DNA from: Streptomyces hygroscopicus
Lineage (GTDB): Bacteria > Actinomycetota > Actinomycetes > Streptomycetales > Streptomycetaceae
NCBI RefSeq assembly: GCF_026168105.1
Contig: NZ_LBMW01000041.1
Coordinates: 1-64,000, forward strand
Direction of reading: 5' to 3'
Length of the DNA: 64,000 nucleotides
Part shown: positions 34,117 to 42,042 of the stretch, piece after piece
How positions within the stretch are numbered: position 1 is the stretch's first letter
Layout of the letters: every line of letters starts with the position of its first letter
Program-made: the position numbers and the translations under genes
Notes under the pieces: model-generated
What the model was told of the DNA's origin: nothing
What the model saw: only the letters and a program-made list of their open reading frames with translations
Database searches by the model: none

Positions 34117-35007
34117 GTGAGTACCCTTGCGCACACCACCATGATGACCGCCGCCCGCTCCGCAGACTCCGGCCTGGCCGGCCCGGGCGAACTCGACCGC
34201 TACCCCTACGCCGAGGCGCCCGTCGCCGACCGCGTCGCCACACCCTCGTGGGAGGCCGCAGACCCGGAGCTGGGCCGCGTCGGCAGGCGCGCCGCGGGCA
34301 GCCGCGGACGCGGACTGCACGGCCAACTCGTCCAGCAGCTGGGCCAGATGATCGTCTCCGGCGACCTGGGTGCGGACCGCCCGCTGGTGCCCGAGGAGAT
34401 CGGCCAGCGCTTCGAGGTGTCCCGTACCGTCGTCCGTGAGTCGCTGCGTGTCCTGGAGGCCAAAGGCCTGGTCAGCGCACGCCCGAACGTCGGCACGCGC
34501 GTGCGCCCCGTGAGCGACTGGAACCTCCTCGACCCGGACATCATCGAGTGGCGGGCCTTCGGGCCTCAGCGCGACGACCAGCGCCGTGAGCTGAGCGAGC
34601 TGCGCTGGACCATCGAGCCGCTCGCCGCGCGCCTCGCCGCCGGGCACGGACGCGAGGAGGTGCAGCAGCGGCTCGGCGACATGGTCGAGATCATGGGCCA
34701 CGCCATGGGCCAGGGCGACTCCCTGACCTTCTCGCGGGCCGACGCGGAGTTCCACTCTCTGCTCATCCAAGTCGCAGGCAACCGCATGCTGGAGCACCTC
34801 TCGGGCATCGTCTCGGCGGCTCTCCAGGTCTCCGGCGGCCCGGTCACCGGTTGCGACCGCCCGAACGAATCCGCCCTGACCCAGCACGCCCGCATCGTCG
34901 ACGCGCTGGCGTCGGGAGACGGCGCGGCCGCCGAGGGAGCCATGCGCCAACTGCTCACCGTCCACCCCGAGGTGGAGCGCGTGGTGCCCGCGCCCCGCGA
35001 GCACTGA
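34117..35007 (+). CDS. whiH: WhiH, GntR-family sporulation regulator
   Basis: A 296-residue protein from GTG 34117 (VSTLAHTTMMTAARSADSGLAGPGELDRYPY), with AAAGGA close upstream. The FadR-type GntR winged helix is at about 70-135: LVQQLGQMIVSGDLGADRPL, EEIGQRFEVSRTVVRESLRVLEAKGLV, NVGTRV. A helical FCD effector domain follows, with ELRWTIEPLAARLAAG and FHSLLIQVAGNRMLEHL. WhiH acts early in sporulation septation of aerial hyphae and represses its own gene. The first 65 residues are specific to WhiH proteins. The effector is a carboxylate in related FadR proteins but is not known here. Confidence 0.95.
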   Translation: MSTLAHTTMMTAARSADSGLAGPGELDRYPYAEAPVADRVATPSWEAADPELGRVGRRAAGSRGRGLHGQLVQQLGQMIVSGDLGADRPLVPEEIGQRFEVSRTVVRESLRVLEAKGLVSARPNVGTRVRPVSDWNLLDPDIIEWRAFGPQRDDQRRELSELRWTIEPLAARLAAGHGREEVQQRLGDMVEIMGHAMGQGDSLTFSRADAEFHSLLIQVAGNRMLEHLSGIVSAALQVSGGPVTGCDRPNESALTQHARIVDALASGDGAAAEGAMRQLLTVHPEVERVVPAPREH

Positions 35008-35099
35008 CCGCACCCCGCGGGCGATGCCACCGGGAGCGTGCGCCCTCCCCGGCGGCGCCGGGCGTCCTCGGTCGACGACCGCCCGGCGCCGGTCGTCCG

Positions 35100-35146
35100 C
35101 CGTCGGGCTCCGTCGGATCCTCCCGGGACCCGGCGGAGCCCGACGG
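35100..35146. terminator. Inverted repeat after whiH
   Basis: Arms 35100-35112 and 35134-35146 are perfect 13-bp complements with a 21-nt loop. It lies about 90 bp after the whiH stop and follows a smaller hairpin at 35074-35097. Confidence 0.6.
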
Positions 35147-35267
35147 AGACCGGCGGCGCCGGTCCGGGCAGGCCACTCCCGTCCCGGGGTGTCCCGGTCC
35201 CGGCCGGTGCCCGGGTTCACCGGATGCCGCGGCGTCGCCAGCGGGTTGCGGCGTCGGCCGCGCATTT

Positions 35268-35336
35268 CCCGGTACCGGCCGGGGGTCGATCCCGGTACCG
35301 GCCAGGGGTCGATCCCGGTACCGGCCGGGGGCCGAC
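35268..35336. repeat. 23-bp tandem repeat, three copies
   Basis: The unit is CCCGGTACCGGCCGGGGGTC plus GAT, at 35268-35290, 35291-35313 (one change) and 35314-35336 (two changes in the last bases). Each contains the palindrome CCGGTACCGG. It lies between the whiH hairpins and the hrdB promoter. Confidence 0.88.
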
Positions 35337-35460
35337 GCAGCGACGAGAAGGAGAGCCGCCGACGGCCCGGCTCGGATCATGGCGCCGACCGACCGCCTCT
35401 GCCCGTATCTGGACGTTTTTGAGTGGTTACGGGGTGTGACTCGGGCCACGCAGATTGGGC

Positions 35461-35487
35461 GTAACGCTCTTCGGGACTGCGCGATGA
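35461..35487 (+). promoter_or_regulatory. ECF-type hrdB promoter (ShbA-like)
   Basis: GTAAC (35461-35465), a 16-bp spacer and CGATGA (35482-35487). This resembles the promoter class used by the ECF sigma factor ShbA, which in S. griseus is reported (from memory) to drive hrdB. It lies about 165 bp before the hrdB start. Confidence 0.65.
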
Positions 35488-35650
35488 CCTAAGAGGTGAC
35501 AGTCGAGGAGGGAATACGGACGCCGTTCACGGCGCTGTGCATCTTCCCGGCATCCGCCCGCACCGTCGGCCCATCCCCAAGCCGGCGGTCGGCCCCTGTC
35601 CGTCACGGACGGGGCCGGAAGCCGTTTTCCAACGTTCCGAGAGGTTGTTC

Positions 35651-37183
35651 GTGTCGGCCAGCACATCCCGTACGCTCCCGCCGGAGATCGCCGAGTCCGT
35701 CTCTGTCATGGCTCTCATTGAGCGGGGAAAGGCTGAGGGGCAGATCGCCGGCGACGATGTGCGTCGGGCCTTCGAAGCTGACCAGATTCCGGCCACTCAG
35801 TGGAAGAACGTACTGCGCAGCCTCAACCAGATCCTCGAGGAAGAGGGTGTGACGCTGATGGTCAGTGCCGCAGAGCCAAAGCGCACCCGAAAGAGCGTCG
35901 CAGCGAAGAGTCCGGCCAAGCGCACCGCCACCAAGACCGTCGCGGCGAAGACGGTGACCACCAAGAAGGCCGCCGCTCCCGCCGCTCCCGCGGCGCCCGT
36001 CGCCGACGACCCGGCTGAGGACGCGCCCGTGAAGAAGGCCGCTGCCAAGAAGACGGCCGCCAAGAAGACGGCCGCGAAGAAGACGGTCGCCAAGAAGACG
36101 GCGGCCAAGAAGACGACCGCCAAGAAGGACGACGTCGAGCTGCTCGAAGAGGACGCCCTCGAGGAGACCCCCGGCAAGGGCGCCGAGGAGCCCGAGGGCG
36201 CCGAGAGCGCCGGCTTCGTACTTTCCGACGAGGACGAGGACGACGCGCCGGCGCAGCAGGTCGCCGCGGCCGGTGCCACCGCCGACCCGGTCAAGGACTA
36301 CCTCAAGCAGATCGGCAAGGTCCCCCTGCTCAACGCCGAGCAGGAGGTCGAGCTCGCCAAGCGCATCGAGGCGGGTCTGTTCGCCGAGGACAAGCTCGCC
36401 AACGCCGACAAGCTCGCCCCCAAGCTCAAGCGCGAGCTGGAGATCATCGCCGAGGACGGCCGCCGCGCCAAGAACCACCTCCTGGAGGCCAACCTCCGTC
36501 TCGTGGTCTCCCTGGCCAAGCGCTACACCGGCCGCGGCATGCTCTTCCTGGACCTCATCCAGGAGGGCAACCTCGGTCTGATCCGCGCGGTCGAGAAGTT
36601 CGACTACACCAAGGGCTACAAGTTCTCCACGTATGCCACCTGGTGGATCCGTCAGGCGATCACCCGCGCCATGGCCGACCAGGCCCGCACCATCCGTATC
36701 CCGGTGCACATGGTCGAGGTCATCAACAAGCTCGCGCGTGTGCAGCGGCAGATGCTCCAGGACCTGGGCCGCGAGCCCACCCCGGAGGAACTGGCCAAGG
36801 AGCTCGACATGACCCCGGAGAAGGTCATCGAGGTCCAGAAGTACGGCCGCGAACCGATCTCGCTGCACACCCCGCTGGGCGAGGACGGCGACAGCGAGTT
36901 CGGTGACCTCATCGAGGACTCCGAGGCCGTCGTCCCGGCCGACGCGGTCAGCTTCACGCTCCTTCAGGAGCAGCTGCACTCCGTGCTCGACACCCTGTCC
37001 GAGCGCGAAGCGGGCGTCGTCTCCATGCGTTTCGGTCTCACCGACGGTCAGCCGAAGACCCTCGACGAGATCGGCAAGGTGTACGGCGTCACCCGTGAGC
37101 GTATCCGCCAGATCGAGTCCAAGACGATGTCGAAACTGCGTCACCCGTCGCGCTCCCAGGTGCTGCGCGACTACCTCGACTAG
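35651..37183 (+). CDS. hrdB: HrdB, principal (group 1) RNA polymerase sigma factor
   Basis: A 510-residue protein from GTG 35651 (VSASTSRTLPPEIAESVSVM), with GAGAGG upstream. The earlier ATG at 35537 would add 38 residues not found in HrdB. Region 1.1-like residues are followed by a Lys/Ala-rich tract (about 128-159, repeats of AKKTA), then an acidic stretch (DEDEDD). The conserved core follows: region 1.2 DPVKDYLKQIGKVPLL, region 2 with GNLGLIRAVEKFDYTKGYKFSTYATWWIRQAITRA (2.3-2.4), region 3, and region 4.2 TLDEIGKVYGVTRERIRQIE. It directs vegetative transcription and is essential. A hairpin with a short T-run follows. Confidence 0.99.
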   Translation: MSASTSRTLPPEIAESVSVMALIERGKAEGQIAGDDVRRAFEADQIPATQWKNVLRSLNQILEEEGVTLMVSAAEPKRTRKSVAAKSPAKRTATKTVAAKTVTTKKAAAPAAPAAPVADDPAEDAPVKKAAAKKTAAKKTAAKKTVAKKTAAKKTTAKKDDVELLEEDALEETPGKGAEEPEGAESAGFVLSDEDEDDAPAQQVAAAGATADPVKDYLKQIGKVPLLNAEQEVELAKRIEAGLFAEDKLANADKLAPKLKRELEIIAEDGRRAKNHLLEANLRLVVSLAKRYTGRGMLFLDLIQEGNLGLIRAVEKFDYTKGYKFSTYATWWIRQAITRAMADQARTIRIPVHMVEVINKLARVQRQMLQDLGREPTPEELAKELDMTPEKVIEVQKYGREPISLHTPLGEDGDSEFGDLIEDSEAVVPADAVSFTLLQEQLHSVLDTLSEREAGVVSMRFGLTDGQPKTLDEIGKVYGVTRERIRQIESKTMSKLRHPSRSQVLRDYLD

Positions 37184-37204
37184 GCCTCGGGGTTCGTGTC
37201 GTCG

Positions 37205-37236
37205 GGGGGCCGGCTCCTACGGGGGTCGGCCCCTTT
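37205..37236 (+). terminator. Hairpin after hrdB
   Basis: GGGGCCG (37206-37212) pairs with CGGCCCC (37227-37233) and is followed by TTT. It starts 22 bp after the hrdB stop. Confidence 0.65.
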
Positions 37237-37305
37237 GCGTGTGCGCGTTGCAGCGAACTGGATCACTGTGGGTGTTCCACGATCATCTGACAGTGAGGAG
37301 TGCGC

Positions 37306-38124
37306 ATGCGTCGCCCTTTCGCCCGAGCGCTGGCCGTGGGAGCCGCCGCGGCCCTGACACCGCTGGTGTCCCCGTCTTCCGCGACGGCAGATGACGTTGT
37401 CATCGGAGGCTTCCCCGTCGACATCTCCCAAAGTCCGTGGACGGTCGCCCTCTCCAGCCGTGACCGGTTCGGAGGTACGCGGGCGGGACAGTTCTGCGGG
37501 GGAGTGGTGGTGGACCGCTCCAGGGTCCTCACCGCGGCTCACTGTATGAGTGCGGCAGTGCTGGGAGCGCCGCCGGGGCAGGTACGGGACCTGAAGGTCA
37601 TCACGGACCGTACGGACCTCACGTCCAGCCAGGGCAAGGAGATCCCGGTGACCGCCACCTGGGTGAATCCTCGGTACAACGGTTACACGAACGCCGGGGA
37701 CTTCGCCCTGCTCACCCTCGCCTCGCCGCTTCCCGCGAGTTCGGTCATCGGGATGGCGGCGGCCGGGGACCCGGCCTATGCGCCGGGCACGGCCGCGACG
37801 GTGTACGGCTGGGGTGACGCCACCGGGCAGGCCGACTACGCGCGCAGCCTGCGGGGCGCGACCCTGCAGGTCCTGCCGGATGCGACCTGTGAGCAGGCGT
37901 ATCCGGGCGGCGTGGACGGAAAGTACCTCGCCGCCTCCATGTTGTGCGCAGGCGAGCCCGAGGGCGGCCGCGACGCCTGCCAGGGGGACAGCGGGGGACC
38001 GCTCGTCGCTCAGGGGCGTCTGGTCGGCCTGGTGTCGTGGGGGAACGGCTGCGGGCAGCCGGGGAGCCCCGGGGTCTACACGCGGGTCTCGGATGTCCTC
38101 AAAACGCTGAACGGCGGCCACTGA
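37306..38124 (+). CDS. Secreted trypsin-like serine protease
   Basis: A 272-residue S1 protease from ATG 37306, chosen because GAGGAG lies 5 nt upstream. A signal peptide (RRPFARALAVGAAAALTPLVSPSSATA) is followed by the mature start IGGFPVDI, with little or no propeptide. The triad is His in LTAAHC, Asp in NAGDFALL and Ser in CQGDSGGPLV. GYG-type VYGWGDA, and Asp in RDACQGDSGG at the S1 base, predict trypsin specificity (cleavage after Lys/Arg). Cys pairs match bacterial trypsins. It sits directly after hrdB with its own translation start. Confidence 0.93.
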   Translation: MRRPFARALAVGAAAALTPLVSPSSATADDVVIGGFPVDISQSPWTVALSSRDRFGGTRAGQFCGGVVVDRSRVLTAAHCMSAAVLGAPPGQVRDLKVITDRTDLTSSQGKEIPVTATWVNPRYNGYTNAGDFALLTLASPLPASSVIGMAAAGDPAYAPGTAATVYGWGDATGQADYARSLRGATLQVLPDATCEQAYPGGVDGKYLAASMLCAGEPEGGRDACQGDSGGPLVAQGRLVGLVSWGNGCGQPGSPGVYTRVSDVLKTLNGGH

Positions 38125-38332
38125 GGGCAGCTGCCACATGCCGGAGCCCCATGGCCGGTACTGAAGGGCGGTCTCTTCGCGGGCCGCCGGATGCACCGCC
38201 GATGCACGGGCGTGTGCGCTGTCGTGGCGCGCTGGGCGTTGCGGGCTGCCCACGTTCTGGAGGTGCGGGCCGTCCTGCGCACGGTGTGCGTGAGGCCTGT
38301 GTCACGAGGTGCCGACCGGACGTGTCGTACGA

Positions 38333-38374
38333 GAGCGGGCGGCCACTCCCGGTGATCGGGGTGGCCGCCCGCTC
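38333..38374. terminator. Perfect 14-bp hairpin between convergent genes
   Basis: Arms 38333-38346 and 38361-38374 are exact complements. The loop contains a further CCC/GGG pairing. It lies between the trypsin gene and the minus-strand small Cys protein. Confidence 0.88.
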
Positions 38375-38416
38375 GCCGGCCTCGGCGCCGGCACAGGCTC
38401 GTCGTGGACGCGAGTG

Positions 38417-38647
38417 TCAGCGTTCCTCTTCGGACGCGTTTGCCGGAGCGGTGGTGAGCCGTTCCGTCTCGTCCTGTATCTCAGCGGCGATCTTCTTGAG
38501 TTCCGGCTCGAACTTGCGGCCGTGGTGGGCGCAGAAGAGCAGTTCTCCGCCGCTCAGGAGGACGACGCGCAGGTACGCCTGGGCGCCGCAACGGTCGCAG
38601 CGGTCAGCGGCCGTCAGCGGGCTCGCGGGGGTCAGAACAGTAGTCAC
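38417..38647 (-). CDS. Small DUF7455-type zinc-ribbon-like protein
   Basis: A 76-residue protein from GTG 38647 (AGAGGC upstream). CDRCGAQAYLRVVL and LLFCAHHGRKFEPEL give CxxC and CxHH, probably one zinc site. The C-terminus is an acidic helix. It matches the small actinobacterial DUF7455 group, whose function is unknown. The presence beside hrdB and parE is common in streptomycetes as far as I recall. It could be a regulator or RNA-polymerase-associated factor, but nothing here proves it. Confidence 0.82.
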   Translation of the reverse strand: MTTVLTPASPLTAADRCDRCGAQAYLRVVLLSGGELLFCAHHGRKFEPELKKIAAEIQDETERLTTAPANASEEER

Positions 38648-39089
38648 GTCGCCTCTTCTCTAGCTCGACGAGCTGTCGTACCAGGGTCAACATCCAACCA
38701 GGCCGAAAACGTTCCCGCTCGCGGCTTCTCCTGGAAAATTTCTTCCGGAGCCGACTGTCTGCTGCCGGTTGGCGGCGAATGTGCCGTATTACGTGTTTTC
38801 GTGTCGTACGGGTTCGCGTCTGTCGGTTGTCCGGTCCTCCTCCGGCGGGTTGCCGGTTGTGCAAGAGGACGTGCCCGGAGCCTAAATGGTTCATGCCTCG
38901 AAGGGAACGTGATATGTACTTCACCCCAACGAGGGATCGAACGCTCGTGCGAGTCTGGACTAGGCTGAGTTTCACGTCGAGGGTGGCGTTACAACGGCTC
39001 TACCAGGCCTCGGTACCCTCGGACCGGCGACCGAAGCCGACCCCTTACCCCAAAGGGCCCCATCTGAAATTCAGCGAGGAGCGAACCGC
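38648..39089. other. Promoter region between the DUF7455 gene and parE
   Basis: 442 bp with no convincing gene. A plus-strand open frame (38779-39093) has biased codon positions unlike its neighbours and no ribosome site. The region is more AT-rich than average (GGAAAATTTCTTCC near 38729). TAGGCT at 38961-38966 is a possible -10 for parE. Confidence 0.6.
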
Positions 39090-41213
39090 GTGACCGCCGA
39101 GACGTCAGTGCCGTCCACAGCGCTGCTGACCGGAGCAGACCGGGACGGTTCCAACTACACCGCGCGGCACCTGCTCGTCCTCGAAGGCCTCGAGGCCGTA
39201 CGCAAGCGCCCCGGTATGTACATCGGCTCGACCGACAGTCGGGGCCTGATGCACTGCCTCTGGGAGATCATCGACAATTCCGTGGACGAGGCCCTGGGGG
39301 GCTACTGCGACCACATCGAAGTGATCCTGCACGACGACGGTTCCGTCGAGGTGCGGGACAACGGCCGGGGCATCCCGGTCGACGTGGAGCCGAAGACCCG
39401 CCTCTCCGGGGTCGAGGTCGTGATGACCAAGCTCCATGCGGGCGGCAAGTTCGGCGGCGGCTCGTATGCTGCGTCCGGCGGTCTGCACGGCGTGGGCGCG
39501 TCCGTGGTGAACGCGCTCTCCGCGCGCCTGGACGTCGAGGTCGACCGCGCCGGCCACACGCACGCGATCAGCTTCCGGCGCGGCGTGCCGGGTGCCTTCG
39601 CCGGCGAGGGTCCGGACGCGAAGTTCGAGCCGAAGAGCGGCCTGCGCAAGCCCAAGAAGATCCCCAAGACCCGCACGGGCACGCGCGTGCGCTACTGGGC
39701 CGACCGCCAGGTCTTCCTCAAGGACGCCAAGCTCTCCCTGGAGACGCTGCACCAGCGCGCCCGCCAGACGGCCTTCCTGGTGCCCGGCCTGACCATCGTC
39801 GTCCGTGACGAGTACGGTCTCGGCGAGGGCGGCAGCAAGGGCGAGGAGTCCTTCCGCTTCGACGGCGGTATCAGCGAGTTCTGCGAGTACCTCGCGACGG
39901 ACAAGCCGGTGTGCGACGTCCTCCGCTTCTCCGGGCAGGGAACCTTCAAGGAGACGGTCCCCGTCCTGGACGACCACGGCCAGATGACGCCGACCGAGGT
40001 CACCCGGGAACTGGGCGTCGATGTCGCGCTGCGCTGGGGGACCGGTTACGACACGACCCTCAGGTCGTTCGTCAACATCATCGCCACTCCCAAGGGCGGC
40101 ACTCACGTCGCCGGGTTCGAGCAGGCCGTCACCAGAACGATGAACGAGGTGTTGCGCGCAAAGAAGCTGTTGCGTGTGGCCGAGGACGACATCGTCAAGG
40201 ACGACGCTCTCGAGGGGCTGACCACGGTCGTCACCGTGCGCCTGGCCGAGCCGCAGTTCGAGGGCCAGACCAAGGAGGTCCTCGGCACCTCCGCGGCGCG
40301 CCGCATTGTCGCGAACGTGGTGTCCAAGGAGCTCAAGGCGTTCCTGACCTCGACGAAGCGTGACGCCGCCCAGCAGGCCCGAGTGGTTCTGGAGAAGGCC
40401 GTCGCCGCGGCCCGCACACGCATCGCCGCCCGCCAGCACAAGGACGCGCAGCGCCGCAAGACGGCCCTGGAGTCCTCCTCGCTGCCGGCCAAGCTCGCCG
40501 ACTGCCGCAGTGACGACGTCGACCGCAGCGAGCTGTTCATCGTCGAGGGCGACTCCGCGCTCGGTACGGCGAAGCTCGCCCGGAACTCCGAGTTCCAGGC
40601 ACTGCTGCCGATCCGCGGCAAGATCCTGAACGTCCAGAAGTCGTCCGTGACGGACATGCTCAAGAACGCCGAGTGCGGCGCGATCATCCAGGTCATAGGA
40701 GCCGGATCCGGCCGGACGTTCGACATCGACGCGGCCCGTTACGGCAAGATCATCATGATGACGGATGCCGACGTGGACGGCTCCCACATCCGCACCCTGC
40801 TCCTGACGCTGTTCCACCGCTATATGCGGCCGATGGTCGAGGCGGGCCGGGTCTTCGCCGCGGTGCCGCCGCTGCACCGCATCGAGATCGTCCAGCCGAA
40901 GAAGGGCCAGGACAAATACGTCTACACGTACTCGGACCGCGAGTTGCGGGACAAGCTGCTGGAGTTCCAGAGCAAGGGCATCAGGTACAAGGACTCCATC
41001 CAGCGCTACAAGGGTCTTGGCGAGATGGACGCCGACCAGCTGGCCGAGACGACGATGGACCCGCGCCACCGCACCCTGCGCCGGATCAACCTCTCCGACC
41101 TGGAGGCCGCCGAGCAGGTCTTCGACCTGCTGATGGGCAACGACGTGGCCCCGCGCAAGGAGTTCATCTCCAGCTCGGCGGCGACGTTGGACCGGTCGCG
41201 CATCGACGCGTAG
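39090..41213 (+). CDS. parE: DNA topoisomerase IV subunit B (ParE)
   Basis: A 707-residue type II topoisomerase ATPase subunit from GTG 39090 (GAGGAGCG upstream). GHKL ATPase motifs are EIIDNSVDEALGG (Mg/ATP Asn-Asp), DNGRGIPV and GGLHGVGASVVNAL. The TOPRIM domain has EGDSALGTAK and DADVDGSHIRTLLLT. It works with ParC (the minus-strand gene at 58.7-61.1 kb) to decatenate daughter chromosomes. GyrB of streptomycetes lies near the origin, so this second copy is the topo IV subunit. A perfect hairpin follows 149 bp after the stop. Confidence 0.94.
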   Translation: MTAETSVPSTALLTGADRDGSNYTARHLLVLEGLEAVRKRPGMYIGSTDSRGLMHCLWEIIDNSVDEALGGYCDHIEVILHDDGSVEVRDNGRGIPVDVEPKTRLSGVEVVMTKLHAGGKFGGGSYAASGGLHGVGASVVNALSARLDVEVDRAGHTHAISFRRGVPGAFAGEGPDAKFEPKSGLRKPKKIPKTRTGTRVRYWADRQVFLKDAKLSLETLHQRARQTAFLVPGLTIVVRDEYGLGEGGSKGEESFRFDGGISEFCEYLATDKPVCDVLRFSGQGTFKETVPVLDDHGQMTPTEVTRELGVDVALRWGTGYDTTLRSFVNIIATPKGGTHVAGFEQAVTRTMNEVLRAKKLLRVAEDDIVKDDALEGLTTVVTVRLAEPQFEGQTKEVLGTSAARRIVANVVSKELKAFLTSTKRDAAQQARVVLEKAVAAARTRIAARQHKDAQRRKTALESSSLPAKLADCRSDDVDRSELFIVEGDSALGTAKLARNSEFQALLPIRGKILNVQKSSVTDMLKNAECGAIIQVIGAGSGRTFDIDAARYGKIIMMTDADVDGSHIRTLLLTLFHRYMRPMVEAGRVFAAVPPLHRIEIVQPKKGQDKYVYTYSDRELRDKLLEFQSKGIRYKDSIQRYKGLGEMDADQLAETTMDPRHRTLRRINLSDLEAAEQVFDLLMGNDVAPRKEFISSSAATLDRSRIDA

Positions 41214-41517
41214 CCGCCCGTCGGGGCGCAGGCCCTGGGGTCCGTTCGGGCCCTGGGGCCCGCCGGCCGGCGACCACCGCCGCTCAGAGCAGCCGGCGAA
41301 GGGCGACACACCGAGTGGCGACCGTCCACTCGCGGCCTGTACGTCGCCGGGGCCGCCCAGGTGGCTTCTCCACCCTCGGGTGGAGAAGCCCTCGTGTCAC
41401 GGATCCACCCGGGATCCACCCCAGCTCCGATCTGCTGACCTGCGGAATTCCGTACTGTCGAAGGCGTCGGCAGCACCCGCTGCCGACATCCGCTCTTCCC
41501 CGCCCACGGAGGCCGCG
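41214..41517. other. parE downstream region with perfect hairpin
   Basis: 304 bp without a gene. A perfect 13-bp hairpin with a 2-nt loop lies at 41363-41390. A short direct repeat (GGATCCACCC, at about 41400 and 41411) follows it. The rest is unremarkable. Confidence 0.65.
41363..41390. terminator. Perfect 13-bp hairpin after parE
   Basis: Arms 41363-41375 and 41378-41390 are exact reverse complements with only two unpaired bases, so the inner pairs probably open. It is the probable parE terminator. Confidence 0.8.
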
Positions 41518-42042
41518 ATGTCCGGGCTCGCCGATGCCCTGCTGATCACCGCCGCAGTCGTTCTGATCGTCGTGCGCCAGTTCCGCGCCCGCCCTGTCAC
41601 CACGGACCGGCGCTGGTGGATCGTGCCCGTCGTCCTGGCCTTCCTGGCGCTGCGCAGGCCCGGCCTCCTCGACCCCCACCATCACCTGGAGTCCGCCCTC
41701 CTGTTGGCGGCCGAGATGCTCATAGGGCTGGCCACCGGTGCCGGCTGGGCCTGGACCTCACGGATATGGACCGAGCCGGACGGCACGGTCTGGAGCCGGA
41801 GCACCAAGGCCAGCGTCGCCGTATGGATCGTCGGCATAGCCCTGCGAGCCGGACTCTTCGGCATAGGCGCCGCGCTCGGTGTTCACCAGGACAGCTCCGC
41901 ACTTCTTCTCGCCCTCGCCGCCACCCTGCTGCTCCGAGGCGGGATCCTTGCCTGGCGGTCGAAGCCGGTCACCCCTGGCGGCGTCAAGAGCGAGGCGTAC
42001 GTTGACCGCGTGCCCCAGACCGCGTGGAAGGAGCCTGTGTGA
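41518..42042 (+). CDS. DUF1453-like integral membrane protein
   Basis: A 174-residue protein from ATG 41518 (GGAGG upstream) with four to five hydrophobic segments: LADALLITAAVVLIVV, WWIVPVVLAFLAL, SALLLAAEMLIGLATGAGWAW, VAVWIVGIALRAGLFGIGAAL, SALLLALAATLLLRGGILAW. It resembles the DUF1453/CcdC-like membrane family, without the Cys residues of a redox protein. The stop overlaps the GTG of the following kinase (GTGA), so it is co-translated with the two-component system and may be an accessory sensor or its target. Confidence 0.72.
   Translation: MSGLADALLITAAVVLIVVRQFRARPVTTDRRWWIVPVVLAFLALRRPGLLDPHHHLESALLLAAEMLIGLATGAGWAWTSRIWTEPDGTVWSRSTKASVAVWIVGIALRAGLFGIGAALGVHQDSSALLLALAATLLLRGGILAWRSKPVTPGGVKSEAYVDRVPQTAWKEPV

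Larger units (their letters stand above)
35008..35650. other. whiH-hrdB intergenic region: hairpins, tandem repeats, hrdB promoters
   Basis: This 643-bp region has no gene. Near whiH are two inverted repeats, 35074-35097 (8-bp arms) and 35100-35146 (perfect 13-bp arms, 21-nt loop), which probably terminate whiH. Then come three 23-bp repeats (35268-35336). The hrdB side holds an ECF-type promoter (35461-35487) and GGAAT at 35511-35515. The GGAAT is followed after 18 bp by GCT, one base off the sigma-R pattern GGAAT-N18-GTT. Confidence 0.7.

Noticed and set aside
35268..35336. Tandem repeats considered as a CRISPR array
   Set aside because: The units are contiguous without spacers and no cas genes are present. 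The same holds for 18818-18892 and 58126-58245.
38938..38951. SOS-box-like CGAACGCTCGTGCG upstream of parE
   Set aside because: Two positions differ from CGAACRNRYGTTYG (the R after N and the second T of GTTYG). The lexA site shows what a true box looks like here, so this is probably chance.
38779..39093. Open frame of 104 codons before parE
   Set aside because: Its codon-position GC pattern is unlike the neighbours, it has no ribosome site, and it overlaps the parE start region.
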